Source: Arcanobacterium_A hippocoleae_A
GTDB taxonomy: Bacteria; Actinomycetota; Actinomycetes; Actinomycetales; Actinomycetaceae
Assembly: GCA_040360365.1 (NCBI GenBank)
Contig: CP136412.1
Reading direction: 5' to 3' (one strand)
Length of the DNA: 64,000 nt
In this document: positions 29,544 to 40,200 of the stretch, in pieces
How the letters are laid out: the number at the start of each line of letters is the position of its first letter
Position numbering within the stretch: position 1 is the first letter of the stretch
Notes under the pieces: model-generated
Database searches by the model: none
Told to the model about the DNA's origin: nothing
The model's input: the letters and a program-made list of their open reading frames with translations, nothing else
Position numbers and translations under genes: made by a program

Positions 29544-29878
29544 TTACGGCTGGTTCCGATAAAACTGAAACGGAATGAGGCATAAAGCAATGATGGCTAG
29601 CAGAGATGAGATATTACGCATTGAAAGTATTGCTAAGCCAGATGAGCTAGCAACCAGTAATAATAAAAGCAATGATGCCGTAACAGAAAAATAAATCTTA
29701 CGCTGGACTATCAAAAAACATAAATCACTGCTAAGACAATGAACACAATCCATGTCACTGCTACGTATTTCATGAATAGTGAGGCTGCAAAGCCTGACCA
29801 TAAGAAAACCGCTAGTGTGGCTGTAAGAGCGAGTATTCTCCTCGCCCTCACAGCTAGTGGTCTAGTAACAGTGCTCAT
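29544..29878 (-). CDS. Small membrane protein with four hydrophobic helices (one apparent 1-nt deletion)
   Basis: The ATG at 29878 begins MSTVTRPLAVRARRILALTA. Two hydrophobic helices follow, then the frame stops at a T6 run. A seventh T continues it as VFLIVQRKIYFSVTASLL with two further helices, ending FQFYRNQP at 29544; total about 112 residues. I do not recognise the family. Its ATG overlaps the stop of the upstream frame (ATGA), so the two are translationally coupled. A small multi-pass protein coupled to an Ala/Gly-rich partner could be an immunity or export partner, but that is inference only. Confidence 0.5.
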
Positions 29879-30490
29879 CCTGCAGAATCACTCTTGAGTA
29901 ATGCAGCGGCTGCGGCGCTGGCTCCAATCATTTTCAGTGCTTTTGCAATTACAGCCTTATGCTTCAAAATAACCGAAACTAGTTTTGCCTGACTTGCTCC
30001 TGGAATACAGCCAACAAGAACTCCGGCTAGTGACCATGCTGCAGACGAAGCCGAAGACTACGTGGTGTTAAAAATCGCGCCGCCAACACCCGCTGCACAG
30101 CCAATGGCAGCAACAATCACGAGAGGTGCTATTCTTTCTTGCGGTTGAGTAATCCCCAGACCTAAAGCGATCTCTTCATCTTTAATATCTTCTGGAAGCG
30201 ATTCAAGAAAAGACAACTCGGCTTCAATGTTATCGATAGAATACCCGTCGGGTGCCTGAAAACTCTGAACTGTAACATTCTGCGAACACGGAAAAACAAG
30301 TTCTTTAGTCTCAGCTGCTTGAGCAATACCTGCTGTTGAGCCAGCCATGCCTGCAGCATATTTGAATCTAAATCTTCCATTACGGCTTCATCTGCGCACA
30401 TGCAGTCATAACGGGCTGTGCGCTGCTGATTTTCGATAAAACGATCTATTTCGTAAAGCGAAAGTTTATGGTCGCCATCTCCCCCTTGCT
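29875..30490 (-). CDS. Unrecognised protein with Ala/Gly-rich C-terminus and an internal TAG
   Basis: On the minus strand the N-terminal part reads DHKLSLYEIDRFIENQQ and ...NMLQAWLAQQQVLLKQ. After one added base (between 30350 and 30290) it continues AETKELVFPCSQNVTVQSFQ, EAELSFLESLPEDIKDEEIA and a hydrophobic stretch IAPLVIVAAIGCAAGVGGAIF. TAG stops it at 30058. The same frame stays open for another 60 codons (SSASSAAWSLAGVLVGCIPG, KLVSVILKHKAVIAKALKM, GASAAAAALLKSDSAG) and ends exactly at the ATGA overlap with the next gene, so this part is likely coding too. No signal peptide. The layout (polar leader, then small hydrophobic Gly/Ala-rich C-terminus with two Cys) resembles a bacteriocin precursor, unproven. 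Confidence 0.4.
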
Positions 30491-30516
30491 AAAACGAGCC
30501 GCCAGAACTAAAGCTT

Positions 30517-31616
30517 TTATCGGTGCTTTGCTGTGCACACCTGTGAAAGCCAGTTCTCAAGGTCAGTCCAGACTTCCTGACGGTCTATTTCGTTAAATAT
30601 CTCGTGACGGTCATGCGGATAAACATGGGAGGTGACTTGCGAGCAGCCAGCAGCACGGTAACAGCTTGCTGTATGTTTCACTGCTTTCTCACCGCCCACA
30701 GGATCATTGCCGCCTGAGGCAATATAGAGTGGAAGATCAGCTTCCAGGCAGTATGCTTGCGGATCGTTTGCGGCGCGGAGCAGAGAAAGAAGCACTGCAA
30801 AGAAAGCATTGCTTGGCACATATCCGCACAGCGGGTCTGCAATATAGGAATCAACATTGGCGGAGGAGCGTGAAAGCCAATCAAAATTCGTGCGCCCTGA
30901 AAACGGCTTATTGTATGATCCGAATGCAAGCTGGTTAAGCAGTCTCCTTTTTCTTGCGGCTTGGCAGCGCTCAGCACCTTGGCGGCAAGAAGCCCTGCTG
31001 ACCCTGCCATCCTCGGCCATAATCCCGTACCAATAATGGCACCTGCATCTATCTTGCCGGCATAATGGGCGAGATAGCTGCGCACGATAAATGAACCCAT
31101 CGAGTGTCCGAGAAGAATATGCGGCACATGCGGGAAGCGCTTGGAAGTATATCTTCGTACAGTTTCTTGATCTTTCACGAGATCTTCCCAGCGCACGCCG
31201 TCGCCAAAATATCCCAAAGGAGCAGTTTTGTTTGCGCTTAAGCCATGTCCGCGATGATCTGCTCCGACGACTGCATAACCGTGGTTGGTCAGATACTTGG
31301 CAAGATCTGTATACCTGCCCAAGTGTTCAGCCATTCCATGCACAATCTGTACAACGCCGCGAACCGATGACCGCTGAGATGTTCCGGTACGTCCGCTGCA
31401 TGATTCCTGCCGAGAAGTTTTCTCGTCCATAACATTCGGAGCTGAGGAATCATCAGAGACGCCATCTGTACAGCAACCTTTGCCGTGCCTGATAGCAGAC
31501 CGTTGAGTCTCGCTGGGCATCCGCTCGCAGTAGTGCAGCTCGGGGGTCCACTCATAGTAGTGCAGCTCGGCAGGATGGGAACCGCCTGTGAAAATCTGAG
31601 CATAATGCGTATCCAT
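30517..31616 (-). CDS. Alpha/beta hydrolase, monoacylglycerol-lipase or lysophospholipase type (one apparent 1-nt deletion)
   Basis: A serine hydrolase of about 366 residues. The oxyanion region VVQIVHGMAEHLGRY, ADHRGHG, the nucleophile elbow GHSMGSFIVRSYLA, the acid in SGGNDPVGG and the His in HDRHEIFNE all fit the Hydrolase_4 family. The frame breaks near 30950; one added base joins AAKPQEK to RRLLNQLAFGSYNKPF. Unusually, about 60 polar residues with Cys (about residues 25-82) are inserted between the first strand (ELHYYEW) and the HGMAEH strand. The insert starts with a duplication, ELHYYEWTPELHYCE. No signal peptide. The substrate is likely a monoglyceride or lysophospholipid, by family only. 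Confidence 0.85.
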
Positions 31617-31636
31617 CGAAAACCTTCCCTCTTATT

Positions 31637-31735
31637 TCCAGATACTAGATATTTTTCCGGATTAGTATTCTGTTGGATACTAGTTTTTCCGGATACTAGG
31701 TATTCTGTTGGACACTAGTATTCTGCCAGAAGAAG
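31637..31735. repeat. Small direct repeats upstream of the hydrolase
   Basis: GATACTAG followed by TTTTTCCGGA or GTATTCTGTTGGA recurs four times in various orders: GGATACTAG at about 31675 and 31691, TATTCTGTTGGA at about 31667 and 31702. It lies in the promoter region of the minus-strand hydrolase. It may be slippage-generated. Confidence 0.45.
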
Positions 31736-31780
31736 CCGTCAATATATTCAATATGAAAATTTTCAGCGCCTGACGCAGAC

Positions 31781-31887
31781 GCGATGAAGCTGGTGTTTGT
31801 TTGGGTGGAAAGTGTTTTTGCATAGATCAAGCCTGACCGCTGTGTAAAAACACTGCTTGGAACCAGCCAAATTGGTGCCAGCTAAAA
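31781..31887. repeat. Palindrome-bearing intergenic element, copy 1
   Basis: Shares GCGATGAAGCTGGTGTTTGT at its left end and GTTTTTGCATAGATCAAGC in the middle with the copy at 41539-41674. The inner inverted repeat is AGTGTTTTTGCA (31811-31822) with TGTAAAAACACT (31843-31854), one mismatch. The shared block ends at CCAGCTAA. Non-coding; MITE-like or a bidirectional terminator. Confidence 0.75.
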
Positions 31888-31984
31888 AGAACCAAACTAA
31901 ATTGGACTCGGTTAAAACAGCTTTCCGCATTTTTTATTTGCACCGCAGGACTGCATCCGTCGGCACTGAGATGGGCATGAACCT

Positions 31985-32240
31985 ACGTAACTGACGGCAA
32001 AATGTCCGCGAGCTAACGTAACTGGCGGGGGATTTGTCTGAGGTCACGTAAGTGGTGGCGAAATGGGTGGTTTTGTGTAACGACGGGAGTGCCGTCGTTA
32101 TTGCGAGCCTGTGACCTGCGGTAACGCAAGTACTTTCGACGGTAACAATCTCAGCCGAAATTCTTGCCGCCAGTTGCGTAAAGTTTTCTACTTTTGCCAT
32201 CAGTTGCGTAACGCAAATGAGTTCCCGCCATCAGTTACGC
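31985..32240. repeat. Intergenic 31-bp repeat dyad, locus B
   Basis: Forward units ACGTAACTGACGGCAAAAT begin at 31985, 32016 and 32046. The central block holds the hairpin GTAACGACGG(GAGT)CCGTCGTTA (32077-32100) and GTGACCTGCGGTAACGCAAG (32111-32130). Inverted units follow: TTCTTGCCGCCAGTTGCGT at 32161-32179, then near 32192 and 32222, spaced 30-31 bp. The last unit overlaps the 3' end of the minus-strand ABC permease and supplies its stop codon. Confidence 0.85.
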
Positions 32241-33655
32241 AGTCGCAGCTCCTTCATTAATGCGCTCACAGCCGAAACAAATAAAAATGCTATAAATACC
32301 ACTATTGCTGTACCTACTTCTACGAATGGGAAACGGGCAAAACCTGCTCCAACTTGACTATCAACAGACGCCTTGACTGGATAGAAAATCAGCAAAAAGA
32401 ATAAGAACAGTAAGAGCAGACCGAATGTTAAAGAAACAAGCCTCTCGTGAATATATTTGCGCAGTATTGAATAGTTGGAAAATCCGATACGTTTAAGAGT
32501 TTGAATTTCCGACCTTCGAGTTTCGATATCTTGATAGGTGCCAAAAATAACTGAAAGACTTGCGTAAAGATAGATGAATCCCAAAATGAAGAGGTTGCTG
32601 AATGTTTGACTGGCTGCCATTTTATCTCGCATATATTGCGAAAATTGGTCAGCATCTAGTACATCTCCAGAGCCGATTGCATTTGCAAAATTCTTTAGCG
32701 TAGCTTGTTCTCCGATTGCGTATTATAATACCGGACGGGCGCCGCCTAAGTTGAAATCTGCTATGTCGGCAACAACTCCTGTACCAAGCATTGGAGGAAG
32801 TTCCAGTCCGGTTTTAACAGTAAGAAATCGTTTCGAACCATCGGAGAATATTACGCGAATCCTTGAACCTGCCGGGTAGGAACGCAGCATTGATTTATCA
32901 ACGCCCACTCCATCTCCAGTAATTACGGATAAATCTTGTGTATCCGGCAGCAGCCTAGCGAACGATTGTGAGGCGACGTTTGCGAAAGTGAACCCTAGTC
33001 TCCGACCATTTTCGTCAGCATACCCGCTATACGTGGATATTGCTGCTAGCATGCCGGTGTCTTTTATCCTCTGATCGGGTAGCTTTATAGACTGGTCTGG
33101 GATAAAGGCAAATTGACCGCCAATTCTCTCCTCGTTAATCATTGCTTCAGCCGCAAAGATAGCGTTAGCACTTATAAAATAACAGCCAACTAGCCCGATT
33201 GTTAGTACAGCAGGAAAAAGCCGTTTTGTCTCTGGACGAGAGTATCGGAGAAATCGTTGATATACGAGACCGGATAGTCCAAAGCCGGTTCGCAGACCAA
33301 TATACTCGAAGATACGCGAGAAAAATGCATTATTGATGGAGCAATAATAAGGAGCGGAGCAACCATTATCATCGAGATAAACATGACGAATATTGTTGTT
33401 TGACCTGTTGCGGAAGTCGTAAAAATAAAGGTTACGTAACAGACAATGAATGAAACTGCAGTGACGGCAAGCCGAACCCGAATTTTTTCAAAGAAGGCTT
33501 TGCAAAGGCACGTCCTTGGTCAATTGGGTTGATTCTCGCCAATCGACGGTATTCAAGGCTAGTTGCAAGAAAGCCCGTAAAAACAGCAGATAGTGCTGAT
33601 TGGGGAAGAGCTGATTGGGAAAGATTTGCGCGGAACTGCGTCTTTTGGTTTCCAG
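32231..33655 (-). pseudogene. FtsX/MacB-type ABC permease, 5'-truncated and interrupted
   Basis: On the minus strand the pieces add up to one permease: LPQSALSAVFTGFLATSLEY, then RLAVTAVSFIVCYVTFIF, APSIMHF, SRIFEYIGLRTGFGLSGLVY, RYSRPETKRLFPAVLTIG, an extracytoplasmic part (MINEERIGGQFAFIPDQ to DIADFNLGGARPVL) and the C-terminal half with three helices (FSNLFILGFIYLYASLSVIF, ERLVSLTFGLLLLFLF, VGTAIVVFIAFLFVSAV). Two breaks are mended by one added base each. One, at 32723, is an in-frame TAA. No start codon or first membrane helix exists before about 33655, and no ATPase gene is nearby, so the 5' end is genuinely missing. The final codons CGT AAC TGA are part of the 31-bp repeat. Confidence 0.65.
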
Positions 33656-34002
33656 TTGCGGTACTTAGTTAGGCTGGTAAATCCGATATCGGATTGAGAA
33701 ATCTTTTATGTCAAAGTTAATGAATTTTGCTGCATGAGTTTTAATGTTTTAATGCAGCTCTGATTGGGCGACGGCTGGATAGTTTGCAGTTTTGCAGCTC
33801 ACAGCGTTGCGGTTCGGTGCCTTGCGGAGCTGAACGCATTGAACCGGAGAAATTTTCATAAACTTTCAAGATACTGAATAGTTTCAAATATGTTGGATTT
33901 CTGTTAAATCTTTGGGATTTAATTGAATTTTTCGGCATATTAATAGTAGGATGCTCTCGAAAATAGTTTGTTTTTAAACAATTTTTTGAAAGAGGATTCA
34001 AG
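33656..34002. other. Upstream region of the pilus locus
   Basis: No gene is visible. AT-rich, with TTGAAT (33923-33928) as a possible -35 and a strong ribosome site GAAAGAGGA (about 33989) before the major pilin ATG. The pilus promoter should lie here. Confidence 0.45.
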
Positions 34003-35557
34003 ATGAAAACAAGATGGCATCGGGCGGCATCAGCCGCTGCAGTTGGTGTCTTTGCCTTTACGCTTTCTCTTGCGGGGGCTTCGCCGCTGAGGTAGATGAC
34101 TTAAAGATTAACCCGCAAACTAAAGGGTCAATCACAGTCACCAAACTTGATAAACCGGCTAAAGCCAGTGAAGCGACGGGTGCACAGCTGCAAGATGACG
34201 CTTTAGGCGGCCGCAAAAAGCTTGGAAAAGCTAAATTTAAGCTTTGCAAAGTTAAGAATACTAATTTAACTACCAATGAAGGTATTATCGCAGCATCGAA
34301 GCTGGATCCGGCAACAGTACAAGTTGATGAGCAGAGCTGCAAAGAGCAGCAAACAGCAGATGTAACCGGGCAAACTAAGTTCGATAAACTTGACGTAGCC
34401 GTATACCGTCTCACTGAGACGCAGCCGCCGGCAGGCCATGTGGCTGCTAAACCGAGTCTCGTATTTATCCCAATGACCAATCCGGCTAATCACAATACCT
34501 GGATGTATGACGTGTTTGTTTATCCGAAAAATGCGGAAGTCCATGCTGATAAAAAAGTGACGGATGCGGATAAGCACATGGGAGATAAAATCAGTTACGA
34601 TGTGACTACTGATATTCCGGTTCTCAGTGCTTCAGGAGATTTAAAGGGAATCCGAATCGACGATTTGCTTGATTCTCGGCTTTCAACCACCGCACAAGAC
34701 ATTAAGCTTTATATTAAAAAACAAGTAGCGAAGAGATGCTTGCAGCGAACACTGATTATAAACTTGGGTTGTATGAAAACCAAGGCAATCAGCTTAACCA
34801 GCAAAAGATTGTTGCTGTACTTACCGAAACAGGATTGGGAAAAGCTCAGAAAGCTATGGGCAGTAAGATTCTCTTGCGTTTCGAAGCTAAAGTGAATGGT
34901 TCAGGTGTGATTCCAAATCAGGCGCAAACCTACACCAATGGCGGTTCTGGTGAGCCATTTACAGAGCCAAACACTCCTCCGGGTACACCGCCACCTCCGC
35001 CGCCGTCAATCCCGCCAATTGATACTCCAAAGGTTTATAGTGCGTGGGGAAAGATTAAAGTAATCAAACATGATGAAGCAAGTAAGCAGACTCTCCTTGG
35101 CGGAGCAAAATTCAAGTTATACAAGTGCACGGATGCAACTTTCGAGAATCTCCAAGATGGTCCGATTACTGTGAATAACAAGAGTGAATGGGAGACCAGT
35201 GGTACTGGTGAATTCACGATCGACGGGATTCATGTAACAAACTTTGCTAATAATGCAGATGTTCGACAACCGCCAAGCTATTGCCTCGTCGAAACACAGG
35301 CGCCGCAAGGGTATGAATTACTCGCACAGCCAATCAAATTTGATCTCACGATTGGTGGGAAAGATCAACTAAATGGTCCGCAGCTAGCCGATGCTGTGCA
35401 AACCCTAAATCTGACCAAGGAAGTCCCGAACGTAAAGTTCACGCCAAAACTGCCGCTTACCGGCGGAATGGGTGTGTTGGTGTTCGGTTTGAGCGGTGCA
35501 GCGATTATCGGCTTTGGAACATTCTTTATGCGCCGGCGTGCAGCAGAAAAAGAATGA
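34003..35557 (+). CDS. LPXTG-anchored major pilin, SpaH/EbpB type (two apparent 1-nt deletions)
   Basis: About 518 residues after repair. The ATG at 34003 gives a signal peptide MKTRWHRAASAAAVGVFAFT. One added G near 34070 joins it to GGFAAEVDDLKINPQTKG. A second break near 34733 is mended to give VAKxMLAANTDYKLGLYEN. The pilin motif WMYDVFVYPKN is present, with the Lys (about 176) that sortase C would join to the next subunit. An E-box-like segment (YRLTETQPPAGH) precedes it, and CnaB-like repeats (YCLVETQAPQGYELL) follow. The C-terminus is a full sorting signal: LPLTG, a hydrophobic helix and RRR. It should polymerise into the pilus shaft with the sortase encoded next. Confidence 0.9.
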
Positions 35558-35567
35558 TTTCCGCAAT

Positions 35568-35653
35568 AAGCAATAAGCGATAAAGCAATAGATCGATAAG
35601 CAATAAAGCGATAAAAAGTTGCCGGCGCAAAGAAAATTCATCGCGCCGGCAAC
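35568..35653 (+). terminator. Intercistronic hairpin between major pilin and sortase
   Basis: GTTGCCGGCGC (35619-35629) pairs perfectly with GCGCCGGCAAC (35643-35653). No T tract follows, so it may act as an mRNA stability or partial-termination element that keeps shaft expression above that of sortase and minor pilins. It is preceded by short AAGCAATAAAGCGATAA repeats (35568-35616). Confidence 0.7.
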
Positions 35654-35684
35654 CTCCGCTTTCAGTTAGAGGAGTTGCGCAGAT

Positions 35685-36557
35685 ATGGGTGCAGTAATCA
35701 CGAAGGAATCTGAATTGAGTCCGCGTGAAAAACGGCAGACTAATTCAATGCTTGCGCCAAGTATCATCCTTATTATTGGCGCGCTAGTGCTGCTCTACCC
35801 AGTAAGCGCCACCCTCTGGAATAACTATAAATACGAACAGGTTGCAGAAAAGTACTCGAGTCTGCTGAAAACGGCAGACCCGCAAACGCTGAAAGAGCAG
35901 CTCATATCAGCACGCAAATATAATGCTGCGCGAAATACCGGGCCAATATTGGATCCGTGGCTCTCACGGATTTCACAAGACAATAAAGAATACCAGAAAT
36001 ACTTAGCCGAACTGGATACATTCGAAATCATGGCACGGCTGCGGATTCCGGCAATAAACGCGGATTTACCAATCTATCACGGCACTGCACCGGAAACATT
36101 GGAAAAAGGAGCCGGACATCTTTTCGGATCTGATCTTCCGGTCGGCGGTGCAGGAACCCACACGATTCTTACCGCACATACTGGTCTGCCGAATGCGACT
36201 CTTTTTGATCGGCTTGTTGATTTGAAAAACGGAGATGTTTTCACTATCGACGTTTCAGGCGAAACTTTATCCTACAAAGTAAATAATATTCGGATCGTAT
36301 TGCCGGCGGAAGCTGAAGGATTAGCGCCGGCAGCAGATACAGATCTTGCCACGTTGATTACCTGCACCCCGTATGGGATTAATTCTCATCGGTTATTGGT
36401 GACTGGGGAACGAGTTCAGCTGACGCAAAATGAACTTGCCGTCGTTGAAGAAAGTTTTGGAATGCCAATCTGGATGATTGTGTTTATTGCTGCGGCAATC
36501 TTCGCAATTCTCATTACTATTTTGGGAATCGTGCGGACAAAAAGACCCGAAACGTAA
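35685..36557 (+). CDS. srtC: Class C sortase (pilin polymerase)
   Basis: A 290-residue class C sortase. An N-terminal helix (about 25-43) and a C-terminal one (about 262-284) flank the domain, the class C topology. The lid motif LDPW (Asp90-Pro-Trp92) is present. The catalytic triad is His165 (LTAHTGLP), Cys227 (LITCTPYG) and Arg236 (SHRLLVTGER). It should link pilin subunits through the Lys of the pilin motif. Position between the major pilin and minor subunits is typical of SpaD/FimA-type loci. The housekeeping sortase that attaches the finished pilus to the wall is not in this window. Confidence 0.93.
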   Translation: MGAVITKESELSPREKRQTNSMLAPSIILIIGALVLLYPVSATLWNNYKYEQVAEKYSSLLKTADPQTLKEQLISARKYNAARNTGPILDPWLSRISQDNKEYQKYLAELDTFEIMARLRIPAINADLPIYHGTAPETLEKGAGHLFGSDLPVGGAGTHTILTAHTGLPNATLFDRLVDLKNGDVFTIDVSGETLSYKVNNIRIVLPAEAEGLAPAADTDLATLITCTPYGINSHRLLVTGERVQLTQNELAVVEESFGMPIWMIVFIAAAIFAILITILGIVRTKRPET

Positions 36558-36584
36558 TCAGCAGCCGCGAAAGAGAGAATTATC

Positions 36585-37271
36585 GTGATTGAACTACAGC
36601 ATCCGCGCAGATACCGCTGCGGCTTCTTCCTCGTGCTATTAGCCTTACTAATACCGGCGCCCATCGCGAGCGCGCAGACGGTTACAGGTGATGTAGAAAA
36701 TCTCGATACCGCGCAAATTCAGGCAGATAAACCGGTGCGGCTAACTATTACCGTTCCGCAAGTAAACCCGTTTGACGAAGCTTCTGCACATCCAAATTCA
36801 CGGCCGGTAAGCGGGCGGAATTATCGGGCGGTGTTAATTGATGGATTTGATTTAACCACACAAGCAGGATGGCAGGCAGCAAAACATGCGAATCTTGCCG
36901 CAATTCAGCGCTTGCCGGAAAAATTTTCCCAAAATGCAGTTACCGATACGCAGGGGCGCGCAGTATTTCCGGAGCTGAAAATCGGGCTTTATCTGATTGC
37001 AGAGGTCGGGTATGAAAGCGAGTCCGCATTTTTGGTTACAGTTCCCACAGGTAACGACGGCGTATGGAATTATGATGTGGAGATATTTGCAAAACAAAAC
37101 GGATCAGAACCTCCGCCGGCAATCCCGCCAACTCCGGAAATCCCGCAAACACCCGCATACCTTTCCGTTACCGGAGCACAAATCGGATCCGCCGCTATAA
37201 CGGCAGGAGTGTTAATTGCTGCCGGCATGGGAATGCTGGTAACGCGCAGAAGAAAGGACGATGTACGATGA
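36585..37271 (+). CDS. Minor pilin subunit with degenerate sorting signal
   Basis: A 228-residue secreted protein: signal peptide (residues 1-30, ending SAQ) and one CnaB-like domain. WNYDVEIFAKQNG resembles a pilin motif (W-x3-V-x-F-x-K), and IGLYLIAEVGYES is E-box-like. The linker is Pro-rich (PPAIPPTPEIPQTP). The C-terminus has YLSVTG in place of LPXTG, then a hydrophobic helix and RRRK. LSVTG is a non-canonical sorting motif. Likely a base or side subunit of the pilus. The start overlaps nothing; its end overlaps the next start by 4 bp (ATGA). Confidence 0.75.
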   Translation: MIELQHPRRYRCGFFLVLLALLIPAPIASAQTVTGDVENLDTAQIQADKPVRLTITVPQVNPFDEASAHPNSRPVSGRNYRAVLIDGFDLTTQAGWQAAKHANLAAIQRLPEKFSQNAVTDTQGRAVFPELKIGLYLIAEVGYESESAFLVTVPTGNDGVWNYDVEIFAKQNGSEPPPAIPPTPEIPQTPAYLSVTGAQIGSAAITAGVLIAAGMGMLVTRRRKDDVR

Positions 37272-40200
37272 AAAAGTTTTTTGGCAGCGTGCAGCGCGCT
37301 TGTTTATTCTGTATTTCGTTCTTAATGATTATGACGGTATCTCCAGCAGTGCCTGCGTTGGAAATCCCGATTAGCCCAACTGCTGCAGCATTAGCGCCAG
37401 TAAAATTCACTGCCGATTATCAGCCTGTGCTTAATCAGAATGGTTCCTTGAAAGAGTTTAAGTGGACGATTACCTTAACTTCCGATGGGAAGAAATTTAG
37501 CGAACTCCAGCCGACCTTTACGGCAGCAGCTTTACCCGGTGCCGGTATCGGCAAACCTGTATCTACGGCGCAAAGCGTGCCGTCAGCATTGAATACATAC
37601 GGTTTCACGTTAAAACCCACAAATGCTCTTAACACGATTCGCTATCAGTTCACTACTCCGGTGACTGCAGTGCAAAGCACATACGCGCTTGATCTGTTTC
37701 TGCAGCTTGGTAACTATCGTGCGCAAAACGGGCAGAATGCCGTGCCGGATACTCTGGCGCAGCGGGTAATTGTAAAACCAAAACGTGATGATCAAAGTGC
37801 TTTCCCCGAATTTGATCCGAATCAGCCGATCCTTACACCAGTAGTGGAAACAGATCGGACAATTACCGGAAAATATCTCAACGAAAACGAGATTGAGTGG
37901 ACGATCGTCGAAATAAATCAAGATCTTGACCGTCTTGATCAAAATACTGGGCGGGTAGTGGAAGCCAATCAGACTCTTCCAAGGGTATTACCGCAGGTTG
38001 ATACTTCCCAGACGATTTCGGCTGACGAAGTGAAGCGATATAGCTTAAATCGGGTCGGGACGAATGGGGTAAATACTAATAGTGCTGGTACGCATACGCT
38101 TGTGAACGACGGTACAAAGATGCCGCCCGGGAGTCTTTCGATTAGAACAGTGCGGACGAAGATCACAGATTCCACCGTGCATCATGCGCTGGGGTCTGCC
38201 AGCCTAGAATCCTTGAAAGGCGATATCGTATTGTATCGTTTTTGGGGAGCTGTGCCCGAGAAAACCCGAGCCGGGATGAATGTTTCTTTAACGGATCCTG
38301 CCAATGCCGGCAAGACTTATAAAACTTCGATCGCGGCAGAAGCTGAATCAGCAGTATTGAAGAATGTTGATCGGTTTCAGCAAAGTAATGGTAATTTTCA
38401 GCGGATTGAATATCGCGTGAGCGGTGAAGCGCCTGCGGGAACCCGTGTAACTAATTATACTTATGACGGTTTAGCGTCTACTGCCTGGTTATCTTTAACG
38501 AAAGACACGCCAATCGTGCCGTCAGCTCCAGGTAAATACGGGATTACAGCGGTGCAGCCAATTCACTTTGATTACTTTGAAAAGGAGAATGACAAAGGCA
38601 CTGTGGCTGGTTTTGATTCCAAACTTGACTTGACCTGGAAAATACCGGCACGGATGGAAGTTGGCGAACAGTTCCGCTTCACTGTTCCCGCAGACATTGC
38701 AATTAATTATTCTCCGTCGACGACGGTGCCATTCTCGTTTATTTATGATACGAAATATCCAAATAACGAATCGAAAGCTCTTATGCAAGTGTATTTGGTG
38801 AATCCAAAGCAACTAATTTTTGCCGCAACCGAAAATGCTTATAGTGAAACCGATATAACGGGTACGTTTACTATTGGTGAAAAAATGCCAGTTAAAGGCT
38901 GCAATGGTGCAAGTTCGGGTGTGGTACAGGTAAATAAGCTAAACGACAATGGTAAACCGCAATTTAAACCGGATTGTAATACGCCTGACCTTTGGGGCGG
39001 GATTACCCCAAACCCAACGCAACTTGTCAATGGTGATTCGCATTATGTTGGAAAACAAGTCGTCTATAAAAATGAGTGGCTTGGCGACGGGACAAAGGCG
39101 CCGATAGCAAATAATATGCATAATCTTGTTGAGATTGATTGGAATATGGATCCGTATCGAGCAAGTTATGCAATTTTGAATAAAGATATTTACAAAGAGG
39201 ATAATACGGACCGTTCGATTACCTGGGATATTATCGTCAATGCCGGCGGTAAAGGCGAATTCAAGCGCGAACTATGGCTGCGTGATTCCTTTTTAAGAAC
39301 TCTGGCGGAAACGGATACGAGACGGCAAATATTAGGTATTTTACTGGTGATGATTGGTCAAAATCAGTGGAAGTTTATGCTGCTCAAGGATACTCGAATG
39401 GTTCATATAATCCTGATACTTTGATTCAAATTTATCCGCAAGATCCACGTGGGTTAAAGGATAAATACATTGTTGATGTTCGTAATGAAGGATTTGGCGG
39501 AAATCAAAACGATGGTCTCATTGTCCATATGAAGCAGTGGTACAACAGCAGGCATGAATGGCTTCCGCAAGGGACACCGCCTGGATACCATTCACTGGTA
39601 GTGCGCGTAAAAACGAAAAAGATCCAATACCCAGTACCAGATTCTGGTTACTACCATAATTCAACACGTTTTGAGAAACACGACTGGCTGCATGGACGAG
39701 TAGATGTGACCTCAACCGAGGGCGGAAAACGCGGATTCCTATATGTTGCGCATTTCCCGGTTTCTGCGTCTGGAAGCGGTGCAGTGACTCCGACAGCGCT
39801 AACTAACGTCACGATTAAAAAGGTTGACCTGCAAAATAACTTGATCAAGAGTGCAGATAAGCAGATGCCTGCAGAATTCAAAGTTTATGCAGAAGAAAAG
39901 GGCAAGAAAGGAAAGCTGCTAAAAGAAGCATATTTGGTTGACGGTACGCTGTCACTTTCGTCTTTGCCGTATCCAACTACGCTGTATCTGGAAGAAGTAA
40001 AGCCGCCAACCGGCTATTTCCAAGGGAAAAACGTCAACTATAAACTCGTAATTGACGCCAGCGGGAAAACAAGCTTCTTCGCAGCAGGGCCAGGAGGAGC
40101 ATGGACTCAAATCGGTACGCAGGAAGCAGCTGAACAGCACGAGTTCGCGGTGAAAAACATACCTTATCCGTCGTTGCGGATCACAAAACTCGATGAAACA

